Source of the DNA: an uncultured Bacteroidales bacterium
GTDB lineage: Bacteria > Bacteroidota > Bacteroidia > Bacteroidales > Paludibacteraceae
Direction of reading: 5' to 3'
DNA length: 9,377 bases
Assembly (NCBI GenBank): GCA_937886455.1
Contig: CALGCU010000019.1
Span: 1-9,377, forward strand
Below, piece by piece: positions 1 to 7,653 of this stretch. A program made the position numbers and the translations under genes. Numbering within the stretch: position 1 is the first letter of the stretch; each line of letters begins with the position of its first letter. Under the pieces are notes generated by a model. That model ran no database searches. It saw only the letters and a list, made by a program, of their open reading frames with translations, and was not told where the DNA came from.

Positions 1-60
1 CCACAAAAAGACTTGGCAGAGCGCATCAGAATACGCATGAAATCCCAGCCTAAACTATAA
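1..60 (+). CDS. mraZ: Probable MraZ, C-terminal end only (5' truncated by window)
   Basis: Frame 1 is open from the window edge and ends with TAA at 58-60, giving 19 residues (PQKDLAERIRIRMKSQPKL). The piece is too short to identify by itself. It is called MraZ because this gene normally lies directly upstream of rsmH in Bacteroidetes dcw clusters, and because a charged helix ending in a short basic tail is compatible with the end of that protein. MraZ is a DNA-binding transcriptional regulator of the dcw operon. Only 17 bp separate the stop from rsmH, which suggests cotranscription. The assignment rests mainly on position. Confidence 0.5.
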   Translation, partial: PQKDLAERIRIRMKSQPKL

Positions 61-77
61 ATTAAACCTAACCAACT

Positions 78-1046
78 ATGAATGAGATTTATCACATTCC
101 CGCGATGCTGAGAGAGACAATCCATGGGTTGAATATTCAGCCCAATGGGTTGTATGTGGATGTAACTTTCGGCGGAGGTGGTCATTCGCGGGCTATTCTA
201 GAAGCAGCGTACTCCGATTCCCTTTCTGATGGGAAGGGAGGTGAAAAGCGAGGCGGCGGGAAACTTTATTCCTTCGATCAGGATTTGGATGCGTATCATA
301 ATGCAATGGGGTCGGACCAGTCGCTTTTCAAGTCGTCAGATCATTGGCAGTTTGTGCATGGTAATTTCCGTTACTTGCGGAATTTTATGGATTACTATGG
401 CGTGACAGAGATAGATGGCTTGTTGGGTGATTTGGGTGTATCGTTTCATCATTTTGACTGTCCAGAACGCGGTTTTAGTTTCCGTTTTTCGGCTCCTTTG
501 GATATGCGCATGAATCAGCAGGGAGGTAAGAGTGCAGCGGATGTGGTGAATGGTTATAGTGAAGAGCAGTTGGCTGATGTGTTTTATCTTTATGGTGAGT
601 TGAAAAGTGCGCGTAAGATAGCGCGTGCCATTGTAAATCACAGGAGTAAGTCTCCTATTCTGCGTGTACAGGATTTTATTCAGGTGCTTCAGCCTTATGT
701 TGGCAGGGATAAAGAAAAGAAAGAGCTGGCTCAGATATTTCAGGCTCTCCGTATTGAAGTGAATGATGAGATGGTGGCTCTGCAGAAGTTGTTGCAGTCA
801 TCGCTTGATGTTTTGAAACCTGGTGGTCGTATGGCTGTGCTGACATATCATTCGTTGGAGGATAGATTGGTGAAGAATTTTTTTAGGAGCGGTAATTTGG
901 ATGGTAAGATAGAGAAGGATTTTTATGGTAATGTGCTTTCCCCTTGGCACCTTGTGAATAATAAAGTGATAGTAGCGGATGAGGATGAAATCCTGGTAAA
1001 TCCACGATCACGTAGTGCGAAGTTGAGGGTAGCAGAAAAAATATGA
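78..1046 (+). CDS. rsmH: 16S rRNA (cytosine(1402)-N(4))-methyltransferase RsmH (MraW)
   Basis: RsmH uses S-adenosylmethionine to methylate N4 of C1402 in the decoding centre of 16S rRNA, in the cytoplasm. The 322 residues carry the family motifs in order: YHIPAML at the N-terminus, the SAM-binding motif VDVTFGGGGH (27-36), the acidic FDQD segment (66-69), HGNF (94-97), DLGVSFHHFD (118-127), GFSFR (132-136), DMRMN (142-146), LTYHSLEDR (255-263) and C-terminal PRSRSAKLR (309-317). Length is close to the usual 300-315. The small excess comes from a Gly/Lys/Asp-rich stretch at about 46-62, between the SAM loop and FDQD, where relatives usually have a short turn. The start ATG at 78 places YHIPAML at the expected distance, and no better start exists upstream. 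No Shine-Dalgarno is visible, as usual in this phylum. It is the second gene of the dcw cluster, 4 bp before ftsL. Confidence 0.97.
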   Translation: MNEIYHIPAMLRETIHGLNIQPNGLYVDVTFGGGGHSRAILEAAYSDSLSDGKGGEKRGGGKLYSFDQDLDAYHNAMGSDQSLFKSSDHWQFVHGNFRYLRNFMDYYGVTEIDGLLGDLGVSFHHFDCPERGFSFRFSAPLDMRMNQQGGKSAADVVNGYSEEQLADVFYLYGELKSARKIARAIVNHRSKSPILRVQDFIQVLQPYVGRDKEKKELAQIFQALRIEVNDEMVALQKLLQSSLDVLKPGGRMAVLTYHSLEDRLVKNFFRSGNLDGKIEKDFYGNVLSPWHLVNNKVIVADEDEILVNPRSRSAKLRVAEKI

Positions 1047-1050
1047 TGTT

Positions 1051-1398
1051 ATGAGTGAAGATATGCATAATGAAGACGATAGCCTATTTGAGAGATGGCT
1101 TCGCAGTGTTCTCAATGGAGATTCTATTCGTGACTTTTTCACACGTCACCTGAAAGCTTTTATGTATGTGCTTTTTATGGTGTTTGTGTGTATTGGGAAT
1201 CGTTATGCTTGTGAAGATGTGATGGATAGAGTGGCGAAAACTCAGAAACAAATTAAGGAAGTGAAGTATGAAATTCTCTGTGTGGCCACCGAATTGGTGG
1301 AGTTGAGCCGTCAATCAAACTTGTGTAAAACACTTCAAGAGAAAGATATAAATTTAGATATAAGTACCACCCCTCCAGTAGTGATAGAATCTGATTAG
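1051..1398 (+). CDS. ftsL: FtsL-like cell-division protein (Bacteroidetes type)
   Basis: This is a small bitopic membrane protein of 115 residues. It has an acidic cytoplasmic N-terminus, one predicted transmembrane segment (about 34-50), a predicted coiled-coil-prone periplasmic stretch (about 55-90), the segment SRQS (86-89) and a C-terminal TPP-V-IE tail. FtsL of E. coli bridges FtsB/FtsQ to the FtsWI synthase. The family diverges strongly in sequence, so the call rests on topology, on the NRY-C / KYE / SRQS / TPP pattern I know from Bacteroidetes FtsL, and on its place between rsmH and ftsI. It starts 4 bp after rsmH and ends 3 bp before ftsI, so translational coupling is likely. A second in-frame ATG at 1063 would shorten it by four residues. 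Cysteines at 47, 54, 77 and 92 are numerous for so small a protein; their significance is unknown. Confidence 0.88.
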   Translation: MSEDMHNEDDSLFERWLRSVLNGDSIRDFFTRHLKAFMYVLFMVFVCIGNRYACEDVMDRVAKTQKQIKEVKYEILCVATELVELSRQSNLCKTLQEKDINLDISTTPPVVIESD

Positions 1399-1401
1399 AA
1401 T

Positions 1402-3663
1402 ATGAACTTTCGCAGCAAGATTATGTGGAGTTTTGTAACTATCTACATAATCATTCTTGTTTTATTTATTCTTGCAGTGTGCAAGATATTTGTAATCCAA
1501 ACTAAAGAACGGGATTACTGGTTGTCTATTGCCAAATCGCATATAGACAAGAAAGTTATTGTATATTCAGAACGAGGTAATATTTATTCATCCGATGGAA
1601 AGTTATTGGCGAGCAGTATGCCGGAGTATATACTCCGTATGGACCCTCGTACGGATGCATTGGTAGCAAATGATGGTAGGTTATTTTATAAGTATGTTGA
1701 TTCGCTATCCTATGCCTTATCGGAGTATTTTCAAGATAAAAGTCCTCTTGAGTATCGTCAACGAATAGAGAGTGGTTATAAAAAGCCTAATCGTTATCTT
1801 TTGTTATCCCCGAAGCCCATTACATTTATTCAGCAAAGAGATGTCGCGAAGATGCCTATGTTTAACTTAGAAAGAAATCAAGGTGGGCTTATTTGGGAAA
1901 AACGTAACACGCGCAAGGAGCCCTATGGATATATGGCAGATGCAACGATTGGTTCTATCTATCCCGTTAAGCAAGAGGAGAAGGTGGATGAGAAAGAGGA
2001 AGATGCTCTTCCGGAAGAAGAGAAGGAATCTTCAAAAGGAAAGAAAAAGAAGAAGAAAACTGAAAAATTGGTTGAGGTAGGCAAGGAAGTCGGGAAGAAG
2101 GGTTTGGAAGAGTCGTATAATGACTACTTGACCGGTAAGCCGGGTCTTGGTGTTGAGCAAAAGGTTGCGAATAATAAAACTATAGTGTTGCACAAAGAAC
2201 CTCAGAAAGGGAGTGATGTTGTCACTACGCTTGATACAAAACTGCAGGATATAGCCGAGAGTGCTTTGCTCGATGAATTGTATCGCATCAATGCTCAAGA
2301 AGGTTACGTTATCTTGATGGAGGTAAAGAGTGGTGAGATTAAGGCTATAGTGAATAAAAAGTGGAATGAGAGATTGGACAGATATATTGAGGAGACTAAT
2401 GGTGCGGTAGGCAATATGACGGAACCGGGTTCTACTTTTAAAACCGCTTCGTTGATGGCAGCAATAGATGATGGCTATGTGAATATAGAAGATTCTATTG
2501 ATGTGGGTCGTGGGATTTGCTATTTTTATAATGTTCCCATGAAGGATCACAATTATAGAAATGGTGCTCCGGGCACAGGATATGGAAAGATAACTGTTCA
2601 AAATGCGTTGGAGGCTTCTTCTAATGTTGGTATTTCACAGCTGATAGTGAAACATTATGGCCAGAAACCTGAGAAATTTGTCGAAAAGTTGTATGATATG
2701 GGGCTTAATGACACTTTGCGTGTGGGTATCAATGGGGTGGGACGTCCTTATATTCGTTCTCCCAAAAACGAGAAACATCCATGGTCGGGCACCACATTGC
2801 CTTGGATGAGTATTGGATATGAGGTATTGATTCCTCCTATATATACATTGGCTTTTTATAACGCTATTGCCAATAATGGTAAGATGATCAATCCTTTCCT
2901 TGTCAAGGAAATTCGTTGTGATGGTGAGGTAATTGAAAAATACAAGACTAAGGTGATGCGTGATAAGATATGTTCTGCCAATACACTAGAACAGATTCAA
3001 ACTGCATTGGAAGGTGTTGTGTGGAGTCCGCATTATGCGACAGCCCGAGCAGCTCAGTCTCCTTATGTCAGAATAGCCGGTAAGACGGGTACTGCACAAA
3101 TATCAGAAGGTGGAAATGCTTATCAGGGACATCAGGTGTCTTTTTGCGGGTATTTCCCTGTGGAGTCTCCTCAATACACTTGTATATGCGTCATTCGGAG
3201 GCCCGGTGTGGGACATTATCCGTCAGGTGGACGTATGGCAGGAAGTGTAGTGAAAAACATTGCCGAGAAGACAATGGCAATGAAGGGGGTGAGGAGCGTG
3301 GACCTTATTGTGTCGGATTCTGCTTTTACTTATGTTTATCCTACATTCAAAAGAGGATTGCATAGTTCGCTACATGAGGCATGTAAAGTGTTAAATATCC
3401 CGCTACACGAATCTCAGTCTGATGGTACGTCTAATTGGACACGGGTTGTGTTGAATAATGACACCTTGCTGACTAAGCCGATTCATGTGAATACAACCCA
3501 AGTTCCATCCGTGATAGGTATGGGAGCCCGCGATGCCGTATATGCCATTGAACGTACGGGAATGAAGGCCCAGATAAGTGGCTTGGGGCGTGTGGTGAAG
3601 CAGAGTGTTGTGGCGGGAACTCCTGCCGTAAAAGGGAGCATTGTTTATTTGGAATTAAAATGA
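1402..3663 (+). CDS. ftsI: Penicillin-binding protein FtsI (PBP3-type septal transpeptidase) with C-terminal PASTA domain
   Basis: This is a class B penicillin-binding protein that cross-links septal peptidoglycan, anchored in the inner membrane with its catalytic domain in the periplasm. In its 753 residues I see a membrane anchor (about 8-27), the dimerisation/pedestal region beginning around the RGNIYSSDG motif, and a transpeptidase domain with all three active-site motifs: S344-T-F-K347 (nucleophile serine), S406-S-N408 and K561-T-G563. A single PASTA domain (about 701-753, starting VPSVIGM) follows, as is usual in Bacteroidetes FtsI. An unusual, highly charged insertion at about 189-232, including six lysines at 214-219, lies in the pedestal just before the conserved G-LEESYNDYLTGKPG segment and makes the protein longer than the roughly 700 residues of relatives. 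It starts 3 bp after ftsL and ends 7 bp before murE. It is the expected target of beta-lactams. Confidence 0.97.
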   Translation: MNFRSKIMWSFVTIYIIILVLFILAVCKIFVIQTKERDYWLSIAKSHIDKKVIVYSERGNIYSSDGKLLASSMPEYILRMDPRTDALVANDGRLFYKYVDSLSYALSEYFQDKSPLEYRQRIESGYKKPNRYLLLSPKPITFIQQRDVAKMPMFNLERNQGGLIWEKRNTRKEPYGYMADATIGSIYPVKQEEKVDEKEEDALPEEEKESSKGKKKKKKTEKLVEVGKEVGKKGLEESYNDYLTGKPGLGVEQKVANNKTIVLHKEPQKGSDVVTTLDTKLQDIAESALLDELYRINAQEGYVILMEVKSGEIKAIVNKKWNERLDRYIEETNGAVGNMTEPGSTFKTASLMAAIDDGYVNIEDSIDVGRGICYFYNVPMKDHNYRNGAPGTGYGKITVQNALEASSNVGISQLIVKHYGQKPEKFVEKLYDMGLNDTLRVGINGVGRPYIRSPKNEKHPWSGTTLPWMSIGYEVLIPPIYTLAFYNAIANNGKMINPFLVKEIRCDGEVIEKYKTKVMRDKICSANTLEQIQTALEGVVWSPHYATARAAQSPYVRIAGKTGTAQISEGGNAYQGHQVSFCGYFPVESPQYTCICVIRRPGVGHYPSGGRMAGSVVKNIAEKTMAMKGVRSVDLIVSDSAFTYVYPTFKRGLHSSLHEACKVLNIPLHESQSDGTSNWTRVVLNNDTLLTKPIHVNTTQVPSVIGMGARDAVYAIERTGMKAQISGLGRVVKQSVVAGTPAVKGSIVYLELK

Positions 3664-3670
3664 CATACCT

Positions 3671-5113
3671 ATGAAAATAGTAGAATTAGTTAAAAATGTA
3701 AAGATAAAAAGAGTCATTAATGACCGTCAACTTGACATTCGTTCGATTCAGTTTGATTCGCGCTTGGTTGGTGAGAATGATTTATTTGTAGCAACAAGGG
3801 GAACTACGGTGGATGGGCATGCCTTTATTGCTAAAGCTATTGAACAAGGTGCTGTTGCTGTGGTGTGTGAAGAGTTGCCTGATGTGGAAGAAGGTGTTAC
3901 CTATGTGTTAGTGGAAGACAGCCTGGAGGCATTAGGAATTATAGCTGCAAATTACAATGACAATCCATCTAAGAAACTCACCTTGGTGGGAGTGACAGGT
4001 ACGAATGGAAAGACAACTATTGCCACTTTGCTCTACAAACTAACCCGTGCATTAGGGCACAAGGTGGGGCTAATCAGTACAGTGTGTAATTATGTGGACG
4101 ATACTCCGATTGTATCTACTCACACCACTCCCGATCCATTATCACTAAATAGTCTTTTGGCTCAAATGGTAGATGCCGGATGTACCTATGCTTTTATGGA
4201 AGTGAGTTCGCATTCGGTGTGTCAGCGCAGAATAGCCGGTTTAGACTTTGATGGTGGTATATTTACCAACCTTACGCGTGATCATATAGATTATCATAAG
4301 ACTTTTGACAACTACCGCGATGCAAAAAAACGGTTCTTTGATGAGTTGAAACCAAGTGCTTTTGCCCTTACTAATATAGATGACAAGAATGGTCGAGTGA
4401 TGTTGCAAAATACACGTGCCAAACAACTTACATATTCTTGTAGGACTCTTGCCGACTATAATGGAAAAATCCTTGAAGAAGGCTTTGATGGTATGTTGCT
4501 TTTGATGAATCAACGCGAAGTGTTTGTGCCCCTGATAGGAAGGTTTAATGTGTATAACCTATTAGGAATTTATGGTGCTGCAATGGCAATGGGTTTTGAC
4601 AAGGACGAGACATTGCGAATATTGAGCATGCTCACTCCGGTGAACGGAAGATTTGAAACCATTTATTCTTCCAAAGGATGGACTGCTATTGTGGATTATG
4701 CTCATACTCCCGATGCGCTCACCAACGTGTTGAACACCATTAATGATATTAGGAAAGAAGGCACACAATTAATCACTGTTGTTGGATGCGGAGGTAATCG
4801 CGACAAAGGCAAGCGACCCATGATGGCTCATGAGGCAGTAGTGGGTAGTACACGTCTGGTCTTAACAAGTGACAATCCAAGAGACGAAGAGCCGGAAGAT
4901 ATTCTGAATGATATGCAAGCAGGACTTACAGCAGAGGAATTACAGCGTACTTTGGTGATTGCCGATCGTCATGAAGCTATTAAGGTGGCTTGTATGTTGG
5001 CTCAAAGCGGAGATGTAATTCTTATCGCCGGTAAGGGACATGAGGATTATCAAATCATCAAGGGTGTGAAACACCACTTTGATGATAAAGAAGAAGTGAG
5101 AAAATATATTTAA
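3671..5113 (+). CDS. murE: UDP-N-acetylmuramoyl-L-alanyl-D-glutamate--2,6-diaminopimelate ligase MurE
   Basis: MurE is a cytoplasmic ATP-dependent ligase that adds the third amino acid to the peptidoglycan stem peptide. The 480 residues show the three Mur-ligase domains: an N-terminal UDP-substrate domain (about 1-95), a central ATPase with the P-loop GTNGKTT (110-116), and a C-terminal ligase domain. THTTPD (150-155) is the UDP-MurNAc-dipeptide-binding region. Lys219 in YRDAKKRFF matches the position of the carbamylated lysine. The DNPR motif (401-404) is the signature of enzymes that select meso-diaminopimelate rather than lysine, so the cell wall is predicted to be A2pm type, as in Bacteroidales generally. 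The gene starts 7 bp after ftsI. It is the last gene of the plus-strand run; mraY, which normally follows, is missing. No canonical intrinsic terminator lies right behind it. Confidence 0.97.
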   Translation: MKIVELVKNVKIKRVINDRQLDIRSIQFDSRLVGENDLFVATRGTTVDGHAFIAKAIEQGAVAVVCEELPDVEEGVTYVLVEDSLEALGIIAANYNDNPSKKLTLVGVTGTNGKTTIATLLYKLTRALGHKVGLISTVCNYVDDTPIVSTHTTPDPLSLNSLLAQMVDAGCTYAFMEVSSHSVCQRRIAGLDFDGGIFTNLTRDHIDYHKTFDNYRDAKKRFFDELKPSAFALTNIDDKNGRVMLQNTRAKQLTYSCRTLADYNGKILEEGFDGMLLLMNQREVFVPLIGRFNVYNLLGIYGAAMAMGFDKDETLRILSMLTPVNGRFETIYSSKGWTAIVDYAHTPDALTNVLNTINDIRKEGTQLITVVGCGGNRDKGKRPMMAHEAVVGSTRLVLTSDNPRDEEPEDILNDMQAGLTAEELQRTLVIADRHEAIKVACMLAQSGDVILIAGKGHEDYQIIKGVKHHFDDKEEVRKYI

Positions 5114-5186
5114 CCACTGCTGTCCGGTAGAAATATCTCACATCAACAATCGAACACCAATAATATTTAACCCACTTCTGTCTCGT
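5102..5186 (+). repeat. Imperfect direct repeat: murE 3' end and a second copy 57 bp downstream
   Basis: The murE end and its flank (about 5102-5128, including the TAA stop at 5111-5113) resemble 5159-5186. Both read roughly atatTTAACC(C)ACTxCTGTCxxGT, with one or two small gaps and about four mismatches, judged by eye. The second copy is non-coding. It may be a decayed short duplication from the rearrangement that ended the dcw cluster here, or chance in AT-rich sequence. Confidence 0.35.
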
Positions 5187-5198
5187 TTAATTGGGTTT

Positions 5199-5265
5199 AA
5201 AAAAAGATGGCTGTCAGTAAAGTCTATGTGCGTGAGTGTGCACATCACCTTGTGACAGCCATTTA
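5199..5265 (-). terminator. Intrinsic terminator for the minus-strand operon, with two-part stem
   Basis: A perfect 10-bp inverted repeat (ATGGCTGTCA at 5207-5216, TGACAGCCAT at 5253-5262) encloses a second, inner stem (ATGTGC 5226-5231, GCACAT 5240-5245, 8-nt loop) separated by internal loops. Read on the minus strand, the hairpin is followed by seven consecutive T (complement of A 5199-5205). That fits a Rho-independent terminator for the U32 gene, which ends about 40 bp upstream of it. On the plus strand the hairpin has only TTTAAG behind it, so it would stop murE transcripts weakly at best. Confidence 0.8.
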
Positions 5266-5304
5266 AGTGTTGATTATCTTCTATGGGGAGCGTGCCGGTG
5301 TGTA

Positions 5305-6558
5305 TCAGAATTTCTGTTCTTCCACCCGTATCATTTTATACAGTTTATCGTTTCGACGAATGGGCGTAGGTGTTTTGATGGAGAAGTAGGTGCCTTTATC
5401 TACTCGTTCCACTTGTTTTAGCTCTACTCTCATGTCTTCTGCTACACCTTCTACAACACCGGTTGTTTCGCCTAAAACCAGATATTCATCCCCCTGTTCA
5501 ATGTGTTGTGATTCGAGCAAAAACTCAGCTACACCTATTTTCTGGAAGAAGTTGGTACACCGTCCCACATATACTTTACGTTTTGTTGCAGATGAGCCAT
5601 ATTTCATGGTCCATTCTCCTAATCGCTGTCCGAGGTAGTATCCATCCCAAAATCCTCTATTGAAGACAGTTTTGAGACGTTCGTCCCATGCAGCCACCTT
5701 TTCTTCGGTAAATGTACCATCAAGATATGCTTCTACTGCTTCTCGATAACATTCCACTGTGGTTTTTACGTATTCTCCCCCCCTTGCTCGTCCTTCAATC
5801 TTCAGTACTCTCACACCGGCATCCAGCACTTTGTTGAGGAAATGAATGGTTTTTAGGTCTTTGGGTGACATGATGTATTCGTTGTCCACTTCCAGCTCGA
5901 TTTGCGATTCTTTGTCGTGCACATGGTAGGCTCTTCGACAAACCTGCATGCACGCACCTCTGTTGGCTGACTGATTGTGTTTATGAAGACTTAAATAACA
6001 CTTGCCTGATACTGCCATGCATAATGCACCGTGGCAAAACATTTCTATTCTTACGAGTTCGCCATTTCTTCCACAGATATGTTCTTCCTCAATAGCCTTA
6101 TGGATTTCAGCCACTTGCGCCATATTGAGTTCGCGTGCCAAGACCACTACGTCTGCAAATTGTGCATAAAACTTTAGCGCTTCAACATTGGAGATATTGA
6201 GCTGTGTAGACAAGTGTACTTCTACTCCTTGACTGACTGCATAAGACATGACAGCCACATCGGCAGCAATGATGGCAGACACTCCGGCTTGCTTGGCGTG
6301 GTCAACAATGGTGCGCATGAGTTGTAGGTCTCCATTGTAGATTACGGTGTTAATGGTGAGGTATGTTTTAATGCCATGTTCTTTACATCGTTGCACTATT
6401 GTATGTAGGTCGTCGGTAGTGAAATTGTTAGACGAATGGCTTCGCATGTTTAGGTTTTCGATGCCAAAGTAAACAGAATCGGCTTTTGCTTGAATAGCGG
6501 CTGCTAAACTCTCCCATGACCCCGCCGGCGCCATTATTTCAATGTCCTCTCTTTTCAT
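5305..6558 (-). CDS. U32 family peptidase-like protein, YegQ/TrhP type (probable prephenate-dependent tRNA uridine hydroxylase)
   Basis: The 417 residues form a U32 catalytic domain beginning IEIMAPAGSWESL (7-19) and a C-terminal small beta-barrel-like domain (about 328-417). The signature block at 172-210 (EMFCHGALCMAVSGKCYLS, then GACMQVCRRAY) contains Cys180, Cys187, Cys203 and Cys207, which match the four cysteines conserved in YegQ and proposed to bind an iron-sulfur cluster. Despite the name, characterised members act on RNA: E. coli TrhP (YegQ) makes 5-hydroxyuridine at tRNA position 34 and RlhA hydroxylates C2501 of 23S rRNA, both depending on prephenate. Size and signature are nearest YegQ / B. 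subtilis TrhP2. Specificity cannot be settled here, because Bacteroidetes often have more than one U32 paralogue, so no symbol is given. It is the last gene of the minus-strand operon, 44 bp after aroB, and is followed by the hairpin terminator at 5199-5265. Confidence 0.9.
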   Translation of the reverse strand: MKREDIEIMAPAGSWESLAAAIQAKADSVYFGIENLNMRSHSSNNFTTDDLHTIVQRCKEHGIKTYLTINTVIYNGDLQLMRTIVDHAKQAGVSAIIAADVAVMSYAVSQGVEVHLSTQLNISNVEALKFYAQFADVVVLARELNMAQVAEIHKAIEEEHICGRNGELVRIEMFCHGALCMAVSGKCYLSLHKHNQSANRGACMQVCRRAYHVHDKESQIELEVDNEYIMSPKDLKTIHFLNKVLDAGVRVLKIEGRARGGEYVKTTVECYREAVEAYLDGTFTEEKVAAWDERLKTVFNRGFWDGYYLGQRLGEWTMKYGSSATKRKVYVGRCTNFFQKIGVAEFLLESQHIEQGDEYLVLGETTGVVEGVAEDMRVELKQVERVDKGTYFSIKTPTPIRRNDKLYKMIRVEEQKF

Positions 6559-6602
6559 ATATGTGGATTTTTATATGATTCTTATTGTGTTATTTTGCGT
6601 AT

Positions 6603-7646
6603 TTAGCCCTCTCTTAAAAAGTCTAAGGCTTCGTCAATTTCTTCAATGCTTGCTGTTTGGTTAATTTCTGGTATTCCTATTTCTTTTAATAAAGTGAAAT
6701 TGATATGTTTGGCATCCAGATTCTTTTTGTCATGTAGCATAAATCTATGCAGGTTGTTGTAGTCATTGCATGTGAATGTTGGACGTCCGTATGCTTGTTT
6801 CATGAGTGTGATGAGTTGTTGTAGGTGTAGTAGAGGAAATCCAAGTTTCTTGTGTGACAGAAACAATTCAGCCACCATTCCCCACAACACTGCATAACCA
6901 TGTGGTTGAGGTTGATTTGTGGTGTGTGTCCAACTCTCAATGGCGTGTCCGATGGTATGCCCGAAGTTCAGTGTTTTTCGTTTGCCTTGTTCTGTGGGGT
7001 CGTCTTCTACAATTTGTTGTTTGATGGCAATGTTCCTTTTAAGAAGAAGGCACAGTTGGTCAATAGGCATGGTTTCTGTGTCCCATGCTATGGTTTTCTG
7101 CCAATCGTCGCGTGAAGAGATTAAAGCATGTTTCAACATTTCAGCATATCCGGACAACAGTTGGTGCGTGTCCAGTGTGGCAAAGAAGTCTGTGGCCACA
7201 ATCACGTGTTGGGGTTCATGAAAGAATCCAATTAGGTTTTTATATCCTTCAAAGTTAACAGCTGTTTTTCCTCCGGTGGCAGCATCCACAGCTCCTAAAA
7301 GCGTAGTGGAAACGTGCACACATTGCATTCCTCTTTTGAAAGCAGCCGCTACAAAGCCACCTAAGTCAGTGATCATCCCACCTCCTACGGAGAGCATTAA
7401 AGAATGTCGTGTGGCAGACTCTTCGTTTAGTTGTTTCCAGAGATGAACGGCTGTGTCTAATGACTTTGCACTTTCGCCCGGTTTGACCGCCATTTGCACT
7501 GCATCCTGCAATGCCGGTATGTCTTTCAATATACTTACACACTGTTGCTGAGTGTGCTCATCAGATAAGACAAAAATCCGGTCATAACTCATACTTTGCA
7601 GTATGTGCTCTAAGTCTGTTGCTGTGTGTTGTGAAACAATAATCAT
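6603..7646 (-). CDS. aroB: 3-dehydroquinate synthase AroB
   Basis: AroB converts DAHP to 3-dehydroquinate, the second step of the shikimate pathway to chorismate, in the cytoplasm, with NAD+ and a divalent metal. The 347 residues (usual 345-365) show the NAD-binding GGGMITDLGGFVAA (88-101), the TGGKTAVN motif (124-131), and the metal ligands Glu169 (in YAEMLKHA), His230 (in LNFGHTIGHA) and His249 (in PHGYAV). His234 corresponds to a catalytic histidine. The protein appears complete and intact. Start ATG at 7644-7646 lies 7 bp after the stop of the thioesterase gene, so the two are almost certainly cotranscribed. The downstream U32 gene, 44 bp away, probably belongs to the same operon. Confidence 0.96.
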   Translation of the reverse strand: MIIVSQHTATDLEHILQSMSYDRIFVLSDEHTQQQCVSILKDIPALQDAVQMAVKPGESAKSLDTAVHLWKQLNEESATRHSLMLSVGGGMITDLGGFVAAAFKRGMQCVHVSTTLLGAVDAATGGKTAVNFEGYKNLIGFFHEPQHVIVATDFFATLDTHQLLSGYAEMLKHALISSRDDWQKTIAWDTETMPIDQLCLLLKRNIAIKQQIVEDDPTEQGKRKTLNFGHTIGHAIESWTHTTNQPQPHGYAVLWGMVAELFLSHKKLGFPLLHLQQLITLMKQAYGRPTFTCNDYNNLHRFMLHDKKNLDAKHINFTLLKEIGIPEINQTASIEEIDEALDFLREG

Positions 7647-7653
7647 CTTCTTT

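Noticed and set aside
2005..2025. CTTCCGGAAG palindrome within ftsI
   Set aside because: It is a short palindrome in coding sequence made by Leu-Pro-Glu-Glu codons, with no sign of a regulatory role.
2032..2601. 189-codon minus-strand open frame antisense to ftsI
   Set aside because: It lies wholly inside a confidently identified gene, has no recognisable domain, and its Ile/Phe/Leu/Ser-rich composition is what the reverse strand of this coding sequence yields.
5166..5201. Hairpin TTTAACCCA / TGGGTTTAAA with one bulge as a murE terminator
   Set aside because: The stem is AT-rich and imperfect, and on the plus strand it is followed by A residues and GATGG, not a U tract.
6559..6602. Separate promoter for the U32 gene in the 44-bp gap after aroB
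   Set aside because: No minus-strand TTTG / TAnnTTTG pair with proper spacing is present, only general AT richness.
6900..7221. Two overlapping plus-strand open frames of 71 and 100 codons
   Set aside because: Both are antisense to aroB, with no family signature and no promoter; they are shadows of the real gene.
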